The notes: a model not told the origin generated them from the letters alone. 23,305 bases of DNA from Aurantiochytrium sp. KH105 (GCA_003116975.1 BGKB01000117.1:188231-211535), one strand, 5' to 3'; counted from the first letter of the stretch, positions 1 to 9,823 are shown. Made by a program: numbers and translations.

Positions 1-1160
1 GGGTGTCGCGGGGGAGTTAGTCCTCGTCGCTCTTTGTCGTCGATCCGTCGTCATCATGACTTACGAGAGCGTCTGCAGCGACTTGCTCTGCGCCACCGCG
101 TCGGCCAGCGCCTTGGCCCCCTCGTCGCCGATGCGGTTGCCCCAAAGACTGCTCATCCGAGTGCGTGCAAGGGCCAGGGCAAGCATGCAGACGCCAGAGA
201 CGGCCATACCGTGGGCGATGTGGTGTCGCGGGGGCGTTAGTCCTCGTCGCTCGTTGCCGTCGATCAGTCGTCATCATGACTTACTCCAGCGTCTGCAGCG
301 ACTTGCTCTGCGCCACCGCGTCGGCCAGCGCCTTGGCGCCCTCTGAGCCGATGCTGTTTTTCCAAAGACTGCTCATTCGAGTGCGTGTGAGGGCCAGGGC
401 AAAGCAGGCAGAGGCCAGAGACGGCCATACCGTGGACGATGTGGTGTCGCGGGGGAGTTAGTCCTCGTCGCTCTTTGCCGTTGATCCGTGGTCATTATGA
501 CTTACTCCAGCGTCTGCAGCGACTTGCTCTGCGCCACCGCGTCGGCCAACGCCTTGGCGCCCTCGACGCCGATGCTGTTCTTCCGAAGCCTGCTCATTCG
601 AGTGCGTGTGAGGGCCAGGGCAAGCATGCGGAGGCCAGAGACGGCCATACCGTGGGCGATGTGGTTTCGCGGGGGGGTTAGTCCTCGTCGCTCGTTGCCG
701 TCGATCAGTCGTCATCATGACTTACGACAGCGTCTGCAGCGACTTGCTCTGCGCCACCGCGTCGGCCAGCGCCTTGGCGCCCTCGGAGCCGATGTTGTTG
801 CCCGCAAGCCTGCTCATTCAAGTGCGTGTGAGGGCCAGGGCAAGCATGCAGAGGCCGGAGACGGCCATGCCGTGGGCGATATGGTGTCGCGGGGGAGTTA
901 GTCTTCGTCGCTCTTTGCCAGCGATCCGTCGTCATCATGACTTACTTCAGCGTCTGCAGCGACTTGCTCTGCGCCACCGCGTCGGCCAGCGCCTTGACGC
1001 CCTCTGAGCCGATGCCGTTGTAAGAAAGACTGCTCATTCGAGTGCGTGTGAGGGTCAGGGTAAGGATGCAGAGGCCAGAGACGGCCATGCCGAGGGCGAT
1101 GTGGTGTCGCCAGGGAGTTAGTCCTCGTCTCTCTTTGACGTCGAGCTGTTATCATCATGT
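1..1160 (-). repeat. Tandem array of ~220-bp exon–intron units, one LRR each
   Basis: Five full exon copies begin (plus coordinates) at 65, 285, 506, 726 and 946, a period of 220–221 bp. The homology of the intron part continues to about 1160. Introns are about as similar between copies as exons, including a block with GTTAGTCCTCGTCGCTC and the CATGACTTAC donor region. This indicates recent duplication or ongoing gene conversion of the whole unit rather than selection on protein alone. The array is open at the left edge, so the copy number is a minimum. Confidence 0.93.
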
Positions 1161-1256
1161 CTTCATCTGCTTTCTTGGCGCTTACATTATCTCGACTTCG
1201 CCGTCGGATATGGCCTTGATTGCCTTTGCGACCACCTCGCTCTTCGTGGTGGGCAT
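1..1256 (-). CDS. Multi-exon leucine-rich repeat protein, RNase-inhibitor type (3' end off window)
   Basis: Seen: exons on the minus strand at 1186–1256, 946–1029, 726–809, 506–589, 285–368 and 65–148; the next intron runs off the left edge. The ATG at 1256 is the first Met after an in-frame TGA (1317–1319). Exon 1 is 71 nt and each later exon is exactly 84 nt; every junction splits a codon 2/1 (phase 2). Donors are GTAAGT (GTAAGC for the first), acceptors are CAG. Each 84-nt exon gives one 28-residue LRR of pattern LxxNxIGxEGxKALADAVAQ…SLQTL. Intron lengths are 136 or 137 nt (156 for the first) and would break the frame if retained. Known: this LRR class forms curved protein-binding scaffolds (RNH1, NLR C-termini). 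No NACHT, kinase, signal peptide or membrane segment is visible in the part present. Inference: a ligand- or protein-binding scaffold, probably cytosolic; function unknown. Confidence 0.85.
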
Positions 1257-2176
1257 TGTCTCGTCGTCTTCGCCTCCGTCACGACGTCGACGGGAAACGG
1301 AGCTCGTTCTCCTTGATCACGGAGCCGAGCCCTTCGCCAAGGCGGGCGCTTCCGCCTTGCGTTTCGCACTCTCGTCCGCGCGGGATGATCCTGACGGCGC
1401 GCAGTGCGCGCTCGTGCAGCTGCACGGCAAGCAAAGGGCGGGCGGGCGAGCGCGCGCGTTGACCCTGCCTTGGCTTACGGGCAGAGGCTGCAGTTTTGCT
1501 CTTCGCTTCGTACTGCACGAAATCGTCGCGAAGCGTGCGCACTACAGGCCTGGACAGCGGCTGCACGGAGGGCTGCGGGGCGCTCCCCTGTGACTGGGCC
1601 CGCGTATTCATGGGAGGGGCCGCTTAGTGGGCGAGAGGTGATTGCCCCCCCGGAGGTCTTCGCGGACGCCCCACACTCCGCGGCACGCGCAGCAACTTTC
1701 TCAAAAAGCGAAGTCTGCGTTCTGCTGCGGAGACGCCGAGGTTGTGCGGAGACGTGGAGACGTGGTATAGCGTAAAAAGGAGCGCGAATAGTGCATGCCA
1801 AGTATTGGAAGTGCGTTTCACTGATTTATTTGAAGTAGGCCCCAAAAGGGGGAGAGGGAAGAGAATGAGAGGGACGCATGACGCCTGCGAGTTTTTTATG
1901 CGAGGAGATCGGCCTATGTCGGCTGTGGCCAGTCTCTATGCGGCGCTGAGTGGACACATCTAATATGTCTCTATCTGCATGCCTCCAATGCAGAGTTATC
2001 TGTTCTTTAACATTTGGCGACAATTAACGGGTAGAGAACCTTGGATGGGCTTCGATCAAAGGCGCGCGGACTAAGTCTGAGCGTGCTCGAGTCAATCGCG
2101 CAAATGAAATTTCGTTCGGTGTTTCGTTCGTCAAATTAGTAGATTTATACTCACTTTGCGGCACGCTTCCTAATTA
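1257..2176. other. Intergenic: upstream of the left LRR gene, downstream of the G8/PAN remnant
   Basis: No open frame here has recognisable domains. The short frames on both strands overlap each other and are compositionally biased. The stretch should hold the promoter and 5' UTR of the minus-strand LRR gene (next to 1256) and the 3' flank of the G8/PAN remnant (next to 2177). The composition changes from GC-rich (1257–1700) to more AT-rich (1950–2170). I see no clear TATA or CCAAT element. Confidence 0.5.
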
Positions 2177-5100
2177 TCAGAGATCACTGCAGCTGCGCGG
2201 CCCGGAAATGGACTTTTCATCAGCACTCGCGCCGCCATCGAGGTCAGAGAGGAGCGCGCATGTTTTCTTGTTGGACCCCTTGGCCGTGTAATTCAAGTGC
2301 GTGCACGTTTCGGCGTCACGGCAAGCGGTTCGACAAGCTTGCCAAGTCTTGACGTTTGCAATGTGATCAAGCACCGTTCCAATGTGAGAACGCCTGCAGT
2401 CCATCCATTCTTGCGAATTTCCTTGTGGCCCTGTCCACGAAGCAACATGCACTTCTTGCGCTTCGCAAAGTGATTAAAGTTGCCATACTCAGCGTCCGCG
2501 AAGCAAGCCTGCAGGCATGCCTCGGTGGTGTCAATCTTCGACTGGACCTTGATCTTGGTCTGCTCGGTGGGCTTGATGAAGAAACTCTCGCCAGTCGCCG
2601 CGTTGAGGCCCGCAGCGGCCAAAGGCGGTGGCATAGCTCCCCATTCCAAAGCCGTAGTCCTCACAGACGGCTGAAGCGTCACAAGCAGACTTTGCGCAGA
2701 GAGCAGAATTGGTCGAATTGAGCTTGCAAGCTGAAACACGGAGCTCGAGCTGGTCATGCCACATGATGGGGGGAATGCGAACATCAGAGCGCTCAAAGTA
2801 CGAGGTGCCAAAATTTCCGTAGGCCGGGGGCGACGAAAATTCGAGAGGACTGCTGAATGAAGTGAAAGTAGAAAAGGCCACGGCTGGTGTTGAAAAATTA
2901 AGTGTCGCCATTGCTTGCAAGCACCTCGGCAATAGAGTTTTGACGGCCGTGAATCCGTGGTCACAGTACTGGTTCCATACGGGGTTGCACTAGTAGGCCG
3001 CAACGGATTGCAAGCTGATGGTGACTCCGCTCGAGTATGGGATGGCGATGAGTACAACGTCATCTTCATCGATTTGGGCCCTCTTAAAATCAATGCTCAC
3101 TGCGCTTGCGCCTTCAAAGAGGGAGAGCCAACCAAGTCCATTGGAAGGACCAGTGATGACAGGGTTACCCTTGATGGGGAGACCGATTTGGCCGGCAGCG
3201 TCCGGATCTTGGTATCCGAGATGTACGACGGAGCCAACTCGCTGACACTCGATTTGATCTCAGTAACCACATATGGACTTGTCATCAAATTTCGCGTCAG
3301 CTGCCTCGTCATATGCAATGGTGAAGCTTGAAATGCTGCAACGATTGTCGTTGTCCTTGAAGACGTGATCGCGGAGGTACCAGATGTGCTGGGTCGTGCA
3401 GACGTCATTGGTGCGCCACCACTCGATACCCCTCGCGCGGCACCAACGATCTTGGGTCCATCGGCCTCAGAGCCGAGAACAGTCCCGTCAGCGTCAAACC
3501 AGTTGGCCAAATAGCCGCTCACAGAAAGATAGTCCAAGACCGAAGGACGAATGAGCATGGAGGTGTCGACATTTTCATCTTTGACATTGCGTGTGGCCTG
3601 GAGAAACGCGGGCGCGTAGCGGCCCGAGTGCGTGAGGAAGCGCCAGACGGGACTGCCAGATGCGGTCACCGCCATTGCGAAAGGTGATGCCGCCGATGAT
3701 ATGGCGTTGGTGCGTGTCGTACCACTTCAAGTCCATATGGTATTGCGACCACAGCTTGTTCCCGGAAGCTCGGGGGTGAAGGATTTGGAGCGACAGACTG
3801 TGCGTGCGCATGTTGTGCACAAAGTGGTAGCTCAAGATGGCTATGGCGCGTGTAACGTCGTGCGCTTCGAGTCCATCGATGGTGCTGCGCGGGCCCCAAT
3901 CGTTGAGCCCGTAGTTGGCGAGAAAGATCTTGGTGTTGGTGAAGACGAGATCGCACTCGGTGTATCGGCCCCAAGGGCTCGAATTGGTAGGGTCTGTGAG
4001 ACACATTGTGCTTCTTCCAGACACTTCGCGACCGTGTTTGTAGACGAGATCATCGGAGCTTTCGTCGACATGTTCGAGCTTGCCTCCCACGTAGATGCAG
4101 CCGCCCATGACCCACCAGATACCGGTGCCGTGACAGGTGTTATTACCGTCAAATTCGATGAAAGGGCACTCTTCAGGTGTCATGCCCGGGTCGAGTTCGT
4201 GGTCGCGATAGAACATGATGGCCTTGGGCATTTTCACGATGGCAAATCCTGCGTTTTCACTAGAAGCGGCGTTGCCAATGTACGAGTTGTACATATTGGT
4301 ATTGTAGATGCCGCTGGCCGTGGTATTGGCGGGCTGAGTGAACTTATTCGAGCTGTAAACGTTATCCATGAACGGTGCACCAGAGGTTCATAAAGTGGAC
4401 GTGACTGGCCAGGTTGTAGGAGAGTGTTCTTTTCTTCGACGCCATCTTCGCCGCTGTAAAAGCCGTGGCCGATGGCGTCATAGGCGACGTTGTCTTGAAG
4501 AAGGGTGTTTTTGGTGCTGTGGATGGCACAGCGGTAGATTGTATGATGCATACTCGAATGTTTGAGGTACGAGCGACTACCGCCTTCACCGATCAAACGC
4601 ACGTGCCACGGATAGCGCGCGAGCACGTTGGTCTGACCCATGCGATAAAGCTCGACGCCCTCGAAACGAGTCGTGGTATTCGGCCCAATGGCAATCGTGT
4701 GCCCGCCATAGCCTGTCAGCCACTTGTGCTCGCACGGGTACGTGTCGTAGCCGCTACTTTCGCAAATGTTATCGTCTGTATCGGTAGGCTTGAGGGTCTC
4801 GTCGTCTTGAATGACTATGTTGCGCGAAAGCAGACCCACCTCGCCCTGGTACTTGGGGCCGCCAAAGTGCGAGTGTGCGAGGGCCTCGGTGAGCGTGATG
4901 CGCGAGAACTCGCCTTTAACGTGCACGTTGGCAATCTCGCACACCTCGTTGCGATGCCAGTCGCGAGAGTCCTGGTTTCTGTTCCCGTAAGTACGAGGTG
5001 TTGGCCGGCGCGCTAGTTTACACGATGCTGAAAGTATATTCGAGTGTATTCTGCCGCGGCCGTGGCGGCCAAACGTGTCCAGGTCGGATGTAAAATGCTG

Positions 5101-5349
5101 TCGTGAATTTCGAGGGTGCCTCTGCCAGCCGCAGCGATGCCCTTGTACCAGACCGGGGCGGGAAGGCTGTCGGGGCGATCGCCATGCAAGGTGATGACAA
5201 TGTCGCTGTGCAGACGGCAGTTCAGAGCCGAGAGTAAACTTAACCTCGGCCTCCATGCCGGTGGTATTAAAGAAGATGTCGCTTCGTCCGCAACGATGCT
5301 TGTATGGTGATCTTGCTATAGCGGGTGATGCGCAAGTGTCAAAATTCAT
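2177..5349 (-). pseudogene. Degenerate G8 / parallel beta-helix (CEMIP/PKHD1L1-like) protein with two C-terminal PAN/Apple domains
   Basis: Seen: homologous-looking segments line up in family order but switch frame about eight times (near 5220, 4990, 4430, 4365, 3620, 3430, 2630, 2400). In-frame stops are TAG 5013–5015, TGA 3260–3262 and TAG 2990–2992. In order: a G8-like segment (5300–5020; IVITLHGDRPDSLP, TWTRLAAT), the beta-helix (4990–3600; GEVGLLSRNIVIQDDE, YRCAIHSTKNTLLQDNVAYD, IGHGFYSGEDGVE, NAASSENAGFAI, APAFLQATRNV), a C-terminal beta region (3430–2950; IEWWRTNDVC, NPVITGPSNGLGW), then Cys-rich PAN/Apple-like modules (2640–2400 and 2420–2177), ending at TGA 2177. Known: CEMIP, TMEM2 and PKHD1L1 share G8 plus beta-helix and act at the cell surface or in matrix; PAN/Apple modules bind carbohydrate or protein. 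No signal peptide is visible at the 5349 Met, so the 5' end is probably lost. None of the frame switches looks like a canonical intron. Neighbouring genes read cleanly, so decay is likelier than sequencing error, though error is not excluded. Confidence 0.75.
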
Positions 5350-5412
5350 TCGAAAAAATTACCCATGCAAGCGCTATCTCGAAAGTAGGGCTGAATTCGA
5401 GAGAGGCGAGCC

Positions 5413-5444
5413 AGCCGGCGCATTATACATGCGCCGGCTTTTTT
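5413..5444. other. Perfect 11-bp inverted repeat followed by a T run (terminator-like hairpin)
   Basis: The arm 5413–5423 (AGCCGGCGCAT) is exactly complementary to 5429–5439, with a 5-nt loop and a run of six T from 5439. It lies just outside the 5' end of the G8/PAN remnant. The form matches a bacterial intrinsic terminator, but in this eukaryotic setting it could equally be a small RNA hairpin, a 3' end signal or chance. Confidence 0.6.
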
Positions 5445-6260
5445 CCTTTCGAGCATCGTCTCAAATAACATGTATTTTTTCACGTCCTCGAATCTTACTT
5501 GACGCAAGGACGAATCAAAATCATGGCAGTGCTTGCAAAGTTGCTTTTATCTGCAATTATTTCTTCTGAACAAGACGCAAGGCCTTGAAAGTTGAAAGAG
5601 TCGGAGCAAAGGAGGTAGGACAGGCTAGCTTACAAAGGCATAGAGCTAGTGGCTCCACTCCGAAGTTTTGGCGTGAAATGTTCAGTCTCACATTCAATGC
5701 AAGAGTCAAAAGAAAAGATATATTGAAAGGCTGGCACGGACGCGCGTTGCAAACGCTTCTTCTTTTCCCTTTTTCTTCGGTTAGCGGGATCCGCTGGTCA
5801 TCTTGCCGTCGCACGCAAAAATTGTGGCGTCGTGATGCGACGGTGGGGCTTTCCAGACACGTTGTTGGGGCTCCAACCATTCTTTGTGCGGGTTGGTAAA
5901 GACGCGTCGCAGAGAGGTTCCTCTTTCTCCACTTAAAGGCGATGCTTACAGCTTTCCGCTTCCACACAGAGGGAGAGAGAGAAGCCCCGCTATCGCAGTC
6001 GGGAACGGGCGTTGGCGACCCCGCGTCTCCGCGCAGGTCCTGAACACGCACTTGTCACATGGATTTCGGTCGAAGTACACTTACGGAGCCTCGTCGCAGT
6101 TTTTTTGCTTCGCAGGCTCTGTGGGCCTTTGCTTTCCTGTTAGTCGAAAGATAGACAGACACTGGGGAGTCTTTTCGTTCGAAGCCCGGTCCCGGAAAGC
6201 GCGCGCTGTAGCTACTCGCGACTGGCTTGAGGTGGTTCGGGCTTGTGAGCGGCGGTGACT

Positions 6261-6286
6261 GGTGGTGGTGGTGGTGCTGCTGTTGT
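6261..6286. repeat. (GGT)n/(GCT)n trinucleotide tract
   Basis: Five GGT units are followed by GCTGCTGTTGT. This is simple-sequence DNA with no linked gene. Confidence 0.85.
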
Positions 6287-6523
6287 GTCGACAGAAAAGA
6301 ATCTGCTTTCCTTTTCTTTCTCGCGCGCGCGTCATCCAGAGTACTTTGACTTGCAAGGCGTGATGGCGCCACGCCTGCGATGATGATTTCGCTGGTCTAT
6401 ATCTGGCTTGCTGACTGGCTGGCTGGAGGCCATGATTATTTTCTTTTCGGCGCCAATGAAGAAGATGGCTCTCTTGCGTGCTTTTTCCGTTCTCGTAAAG
6501 TATCATAGTTGGTCGATTGATTG

Positions 6524-6599
6524 GCTGTCTGTCTGGCTGGCTGGCTGTCTGGCGGGGCTGATGAGCTAGCTGCAGCAGCAGCAGCAGCAGCTGCTGCAG
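6524..6599. repeat. (CTGG/CTGT)n tract and self-complementary (GCA)6–CTGCTGC
   Basis: 6524–6553 is an imperfect CTGG/CTGT tetranucleotide run. 6571–6599 holds six GCA units running into CTGCTGCAG, so the 3' end can fold back on the CAG run as a hairpin. Confidence 0.85.
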
Positions 6600-6816
6600 G
6601 GCCTCCAGCTCCATCCCGATTGGCCTGCTAGCTTGCTGACATCTTCCTCTTTCGTCGTAATGGCAACTCCAAGCCAACTAGCTCGGTCTCACAACCGCTC
6701 GCGCAGTCCCAACGGCGCTCGCTCGGAGTTTTCCGACCTTTGTTTTTCGATGTTGGTGCGCTAAACTTGCCACGCAGCTGCAGCCGCAGGGTTCGCTTGA
6801 AGACGACCTCGTCTGT

Positions 6817-6845
6817 GATGGATGGATGGATGGATGGATGGATGG
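6817..6845. repeat. (GATG)7 microsatellite
   Basis: About seven tandem GATG units with almost no interruption. The translations that cross it (Met-Asp-Gly-Trp runs) are repeat artefacts. Confidence 0.9.
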
Positions 6846-7413
6846 CGCTCCGCCCTTGGGCTGCCATCTTTTTCCTTTCTTCGCAGGAGCCCTCCACGAT
6901 GGCCATCTGTTCAGACGCAGTCGCCCCGGCCGCGTGGAGGGCGACTGCCTGCGAAGCGACATTTGCAGCGAGCGCCACGATCGCTGTCTCGCTCGGGCTT
7001 GATCGCTTCCTCCTGGCGCCAGGTCTGCACCTTGCGTTCGCAGGCCTCTCTCTCTGCACGCACTGCCGGTCTTCGGAGCGTGGCCTCGTGTCGCCGCCAG
7101 GAAGTCCGACTCGTACCATCGAACGAATGGCTGATCGGCTTGGAAACGACGAACCAAGCAGCGCATCCCAGCCGCCATAATGATCTTCCTCGCGCAAGAC
7201 GCCTTGGCGCTCTCAGCTTCGGGCCCTCCCATGTATTTGTTCATGTATACCCGTCCATCATGGCGGCGCCGTCGACCACTCGACTGGGACGGGCGCGCAT
7301 GAAGACAGAAAGATACGCAGTGGCCCCGTCCCGTGAAGACACCTGCGACGCAGACGCTCGCCGCCGCGCCGCGCGAACGAGGCGGCGAGAGGTCCTTGGG
7401 TCGGGGTCATCTT

Positions 7414-7464
7414 CGATGGCCATGGTCGATGGCCATGGCGATGGCCATGGCGATGGCACGATGG
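7414..7464. repeat. 12-bp minisatellite GGCCATGGCGAT
   Basis: Three to four copies of a 12-bp unit containing the palindrome GGCCATGGCC-like core, with small changes (GTCGAT versus GCGAT). No gene is linked to it. Confidence 0.8.
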
Positions 7465-7489
7465 TCAAGGGCCGGGGGCGGGGCGAGTG

Positions 7490-7517
7490 AAGGCGGCGGC
7501 GGCGGCGGCGGCGGCTG
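7490..7517. repeat. (GGC)9 trinucleotide tract
   Basis: About nine uninterrupted GGC units. Long GGC runs are known to form hairpins or quadruplexes; here they sit outside any gene I can support. Confidence 0.85.
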
Positions 7518-7630
7518 GCGTCGATGGCGCCCGCGCCGATTTCCCCGGCAGCTGAGCATCTCGCCGCGGCGACGAACAGCTCGTCGCTGGGAAGGAAGCG
7601 CGGCCTCTGCGGAGCTGCGCCTCGCCGCGC

Positions 7631-7780
7631 AAAGAGAGGAAAAGAAAGAAAGATTGAAAGAAAGAAAGAAGGAAAGAAAGAAATCAATGGAAAGAAAGAA
7701 AGAAAGTAAGAAAGAAAGAAAGAATGAATGAATGAATGAAAGGAAGGCTGGAAGAAGGAAAAGAAAAACAAGGAAAAAGG
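7631..7780. repeat. Purine-rich (GAAA)n / (GAAT)n block
   Basis: About 150 nt almost free of pyrimidine on the plus strand, mainly GAAA and GAAAG units, then four GAAT units near 7721–7740, then AAGGAAGGCTGG-like sequence. A homopurine mirror-repeat structure of this kind can form triplex DNA. Confidence 0.9.
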
Positions 7781-8523
7781 ATGGAATGGTGTGCCATGTC
7801 GTGCCATGCATGCCCTGAAAAAAAAAGAAATGATGGCCAAGAAAAAAGGGATCGGGAAGTGGAAAAATCTGAATTGCGCGAGATAGCGAATACCTACTAA
7901 CGACCGGGCGCGGACGATAAACGGGCGGAGCTCGTTTGGCGGTGTCTTGCTTGGGCCGCGCTTGGGCTGCTAACCTTCCATTCCATTACATTTCATTTCG
8001 TTTGGATGCAAGGCATTTCATTTTGTTCTTGGTTTCTTTTCGAGTTGGTTGGATTGGTCTCTCTTGGGTTGGTTTGCTGGCTGGAAGGTTTGCCGTAGTA
8101 TGATGACATACCCAGGGAGGGCGGGTGTGCGCTGCAGCTGCTGGCTGCTGTCCACACCATGGATCGCGGCAGGCCGCGCAGTAGCCAGCTGCAGCCAGAG
8201 CGCACGCAAACGGCGTGTTTGCGTGCGTGCCGGGACTTGCGCTGATTGCCGGCGAAGCCGAGAGGCACGAGCTTGCTTTCAGCAGCAGCGGATGGCGCGG
8301 TGACGGATGAACATCATCCGAATCCCCAGCTTTGGCGGTTGATTTCCCAATCTCTCCAAGCTCGCTCATTTTCCAGCTGCGCTGCCGCTATCTCCTTGAG
8401 CTCGATCGAGGCCATGTTTCTTCCCTTTCTCAAGGACGGGAGCTCCCTCGGTTCGCTGACCGACCCAAGGACTCACGCAACTGCAAGCAAGTGAGCGAGC
8501 GGTTGGCGGTTGGCTGCTCCACG

Positions 8524-8552
8524 TCCATCCATCCATCCATTCATCCATCCGC
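8524..8552. repeat. (ATCC)n microsatellite
   Basis: About seven ATCC units with one TTC interruption. It is the reverse-complement type of the (GATG)n class seen at 6817. Confidence 0.88.
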
Positions 8553-8871
8553 CGTGGCCATCCTCTCTCCACGCGAGCTCCTCCTGCTCCTTCCTCGTCC
8601 CGCCCGGGCGCAGGTTCGTCGTGTCGCCGTCGCTCTTTTTCCGTCGCCGCCCGTGCTTTCTTTCCTTCTCCCGCGAGGAGACAGCGCGAACGCCAGGCCA
8701 ATTCTCCAGGCTCGGGGGTGTGCGCCGCGCCGCCTCCGCCTCGCTGTCGGTGCCGCAGATAGAGCTAGATAGTAGATGGATAGATGGCGCTGCTCAACGC
8801 CGTCCCAGCTTCGCCGCCCCGCCTCCGGCAGCAGCCTGCTAGCCCAGCCCGGTCGCGAGTCGCGGTGGCAG

Positions 8872-8924
8872 TCGCTTGCTCTTGCTGTTGCTCTTGCTCT
8901 CGCTCTTGCTCTTGCTCTTTCGCT
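8872..8924. repeat. (GCTCTT)n hexanucleotide-like tract
   Basis: Tandem GCTCTT/GCTGTT units flanked by GC-rich sequence. The three frames read as Leu-, Cys/Ser- or Ala-rich strings and are repeat artefacts. Confidence 0.82.
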
Positions 8925-9049
8925 GCGTACGCGCGTGCGAGCGTGCACCCGAGACCGCGACGCGCGGCCAACGGTCGCTCGTACTCGCTCCTCCCTCGCC
9001 GCAACGGCGCCGCGGATCGATCGATCGATTGGTCGAGGCGGGCTTGGCT

Positions 9050-9200
9050 TGGCCTTCTTTCTTTCTTCTTTCTTTCTTTTTCCGCGCCTTCCATCGCTTT
9101 CTTCGAACTTTTTTTCTTCGATTGTTTTTATTTTTATTTTTATTTTTATTTTTATTTTTGTTTTCTTTCTTTCTTTCTTTTCTTCTTTCTTTCTTTTGCG
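9050..9200. repeat. Polypyrimidine block with (CTTT)n and (TTTTTA)5–6
   Basis: 9050–9080 is CTTT-rich, 9124–9160 is a clean TTTTTA hexamer run, and 9161–9197 is CTTT again. The plus strand is almost pure pyrimidine over about 150 nt, opposite in strand bias to the 7631–7780 block. Confidence 0.9.
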
Positions 9201-9433
9201 CCAGGAAGGTGGCGCGGCCAACTTGCCACTTGGCTTGGCGATTGATTGATTGATCCGCAGCGCTCGCTGCCAAGTGAGCCCGAAGCAAGGCGCCGCCGGA
9301 GGTGCGGCGGCGCAGCTTCGTTCCGAACCGCGGCTCCGTGTCGAAGCGGGAAAATTGCTGCGCAGAGAAGCCAGCGAGCGGGAGGGCGAGCGTTCAAAAA
9401 GTGGACTCCGAGGATCAGCGAGGCGCACGCGCC

Positions 9434-9478
9434 CGCCCTCCCTCCCTCCCTCCCTCGCTCCCTCCCTCGCTCCGTCCG
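9434..9478. repeat. (CCCT)n microsatellite
   Basis: About ten CCCT units with two CGCT interruptions, ending in CCGTCCGTG. A G-rich complement of this kind could form quadruplexes. Confidence 0.88.
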
Positions 9479-9795
9479 TGCCGCAGCGGCGTCCGCGAGG
9501 ACGGGAGGAGAGGGAGGGGAGGACGGAGGCCGGGAGCGCGCGCAGGTCTCCGGGAGCGGCGGCGCGCAGGAGCGAGCGCAGAAAGTCCGCGCGTTTGGCA
9601 AGGCAGGCATGGTGTGGTGCCGCGTTTTATGAAGGGGATTTCGGAATCTAGCAGCCTGGGCGCACGCACTGTAGTAGTCTTACTAGGTGAGCAAGCGCGA
9701 CAACGGGGACCGGGACGAGCGCCACGTCCCCGGGAGCGCGCGAGCGTTGGCGCGAGGCTGGAAAGGCGTCCAGGCTCTGCCTTTGTTCTGCCTGC

Positions 9796-9823
9796 TTGTC
9801 TGTCTGTCTGACTGTCTGTCTGC
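9796..9823. repeat. (CTGT)n microsatellite
   Basis: Six CTGT units with one ACTGT interruption. No gene is linked. Confidence 0.88.

Noticed and set aside
1..1160. CRISPR-like or satellite reading of the 220-bp repeats
   Set aside because: The unit is far too long for CRISPR. It contains an exact 84-nt LRR exon with good splice sites, and this explains it better than a non-coding satellite.
1279..1801. Overlapping frames on both strands upstream of the left LRR gene
   Set aside because: They are short, overlap each other, are rich in Arg/Ala/Ser, and have no recognisable motif.
2177..5349. Alternative genetic code (stop codons read as amino acids)
   Set aside because: TAG, TGA and TAA all interrupt the broken genes here, together with frame switches. 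The intact genes use TGA (LRR) and TAA (Myb, WD40) as normal stops.
5557..6051. A 164-codon minus-strand frame
   Set aside because: No domain or homologous motif is recognisable. Codon content matches the surrounding non-coding DNA and a rival frame exists on the plus strand.
6628..7244. Overlapping 188- and 189-codon minus-strand frames
   Set aside because: Both cross the (GATG)n tract, giving repeated His-Pro-Ser peptides. Neither contains a known motif.
8541..9428. A 295-codon minus-strand frame
   Set aside because: It crosses several simple repeats and reads as Lys/Glu and Arg/Ala strings. Equally long frames exist in the other registers, and no domain is visible.
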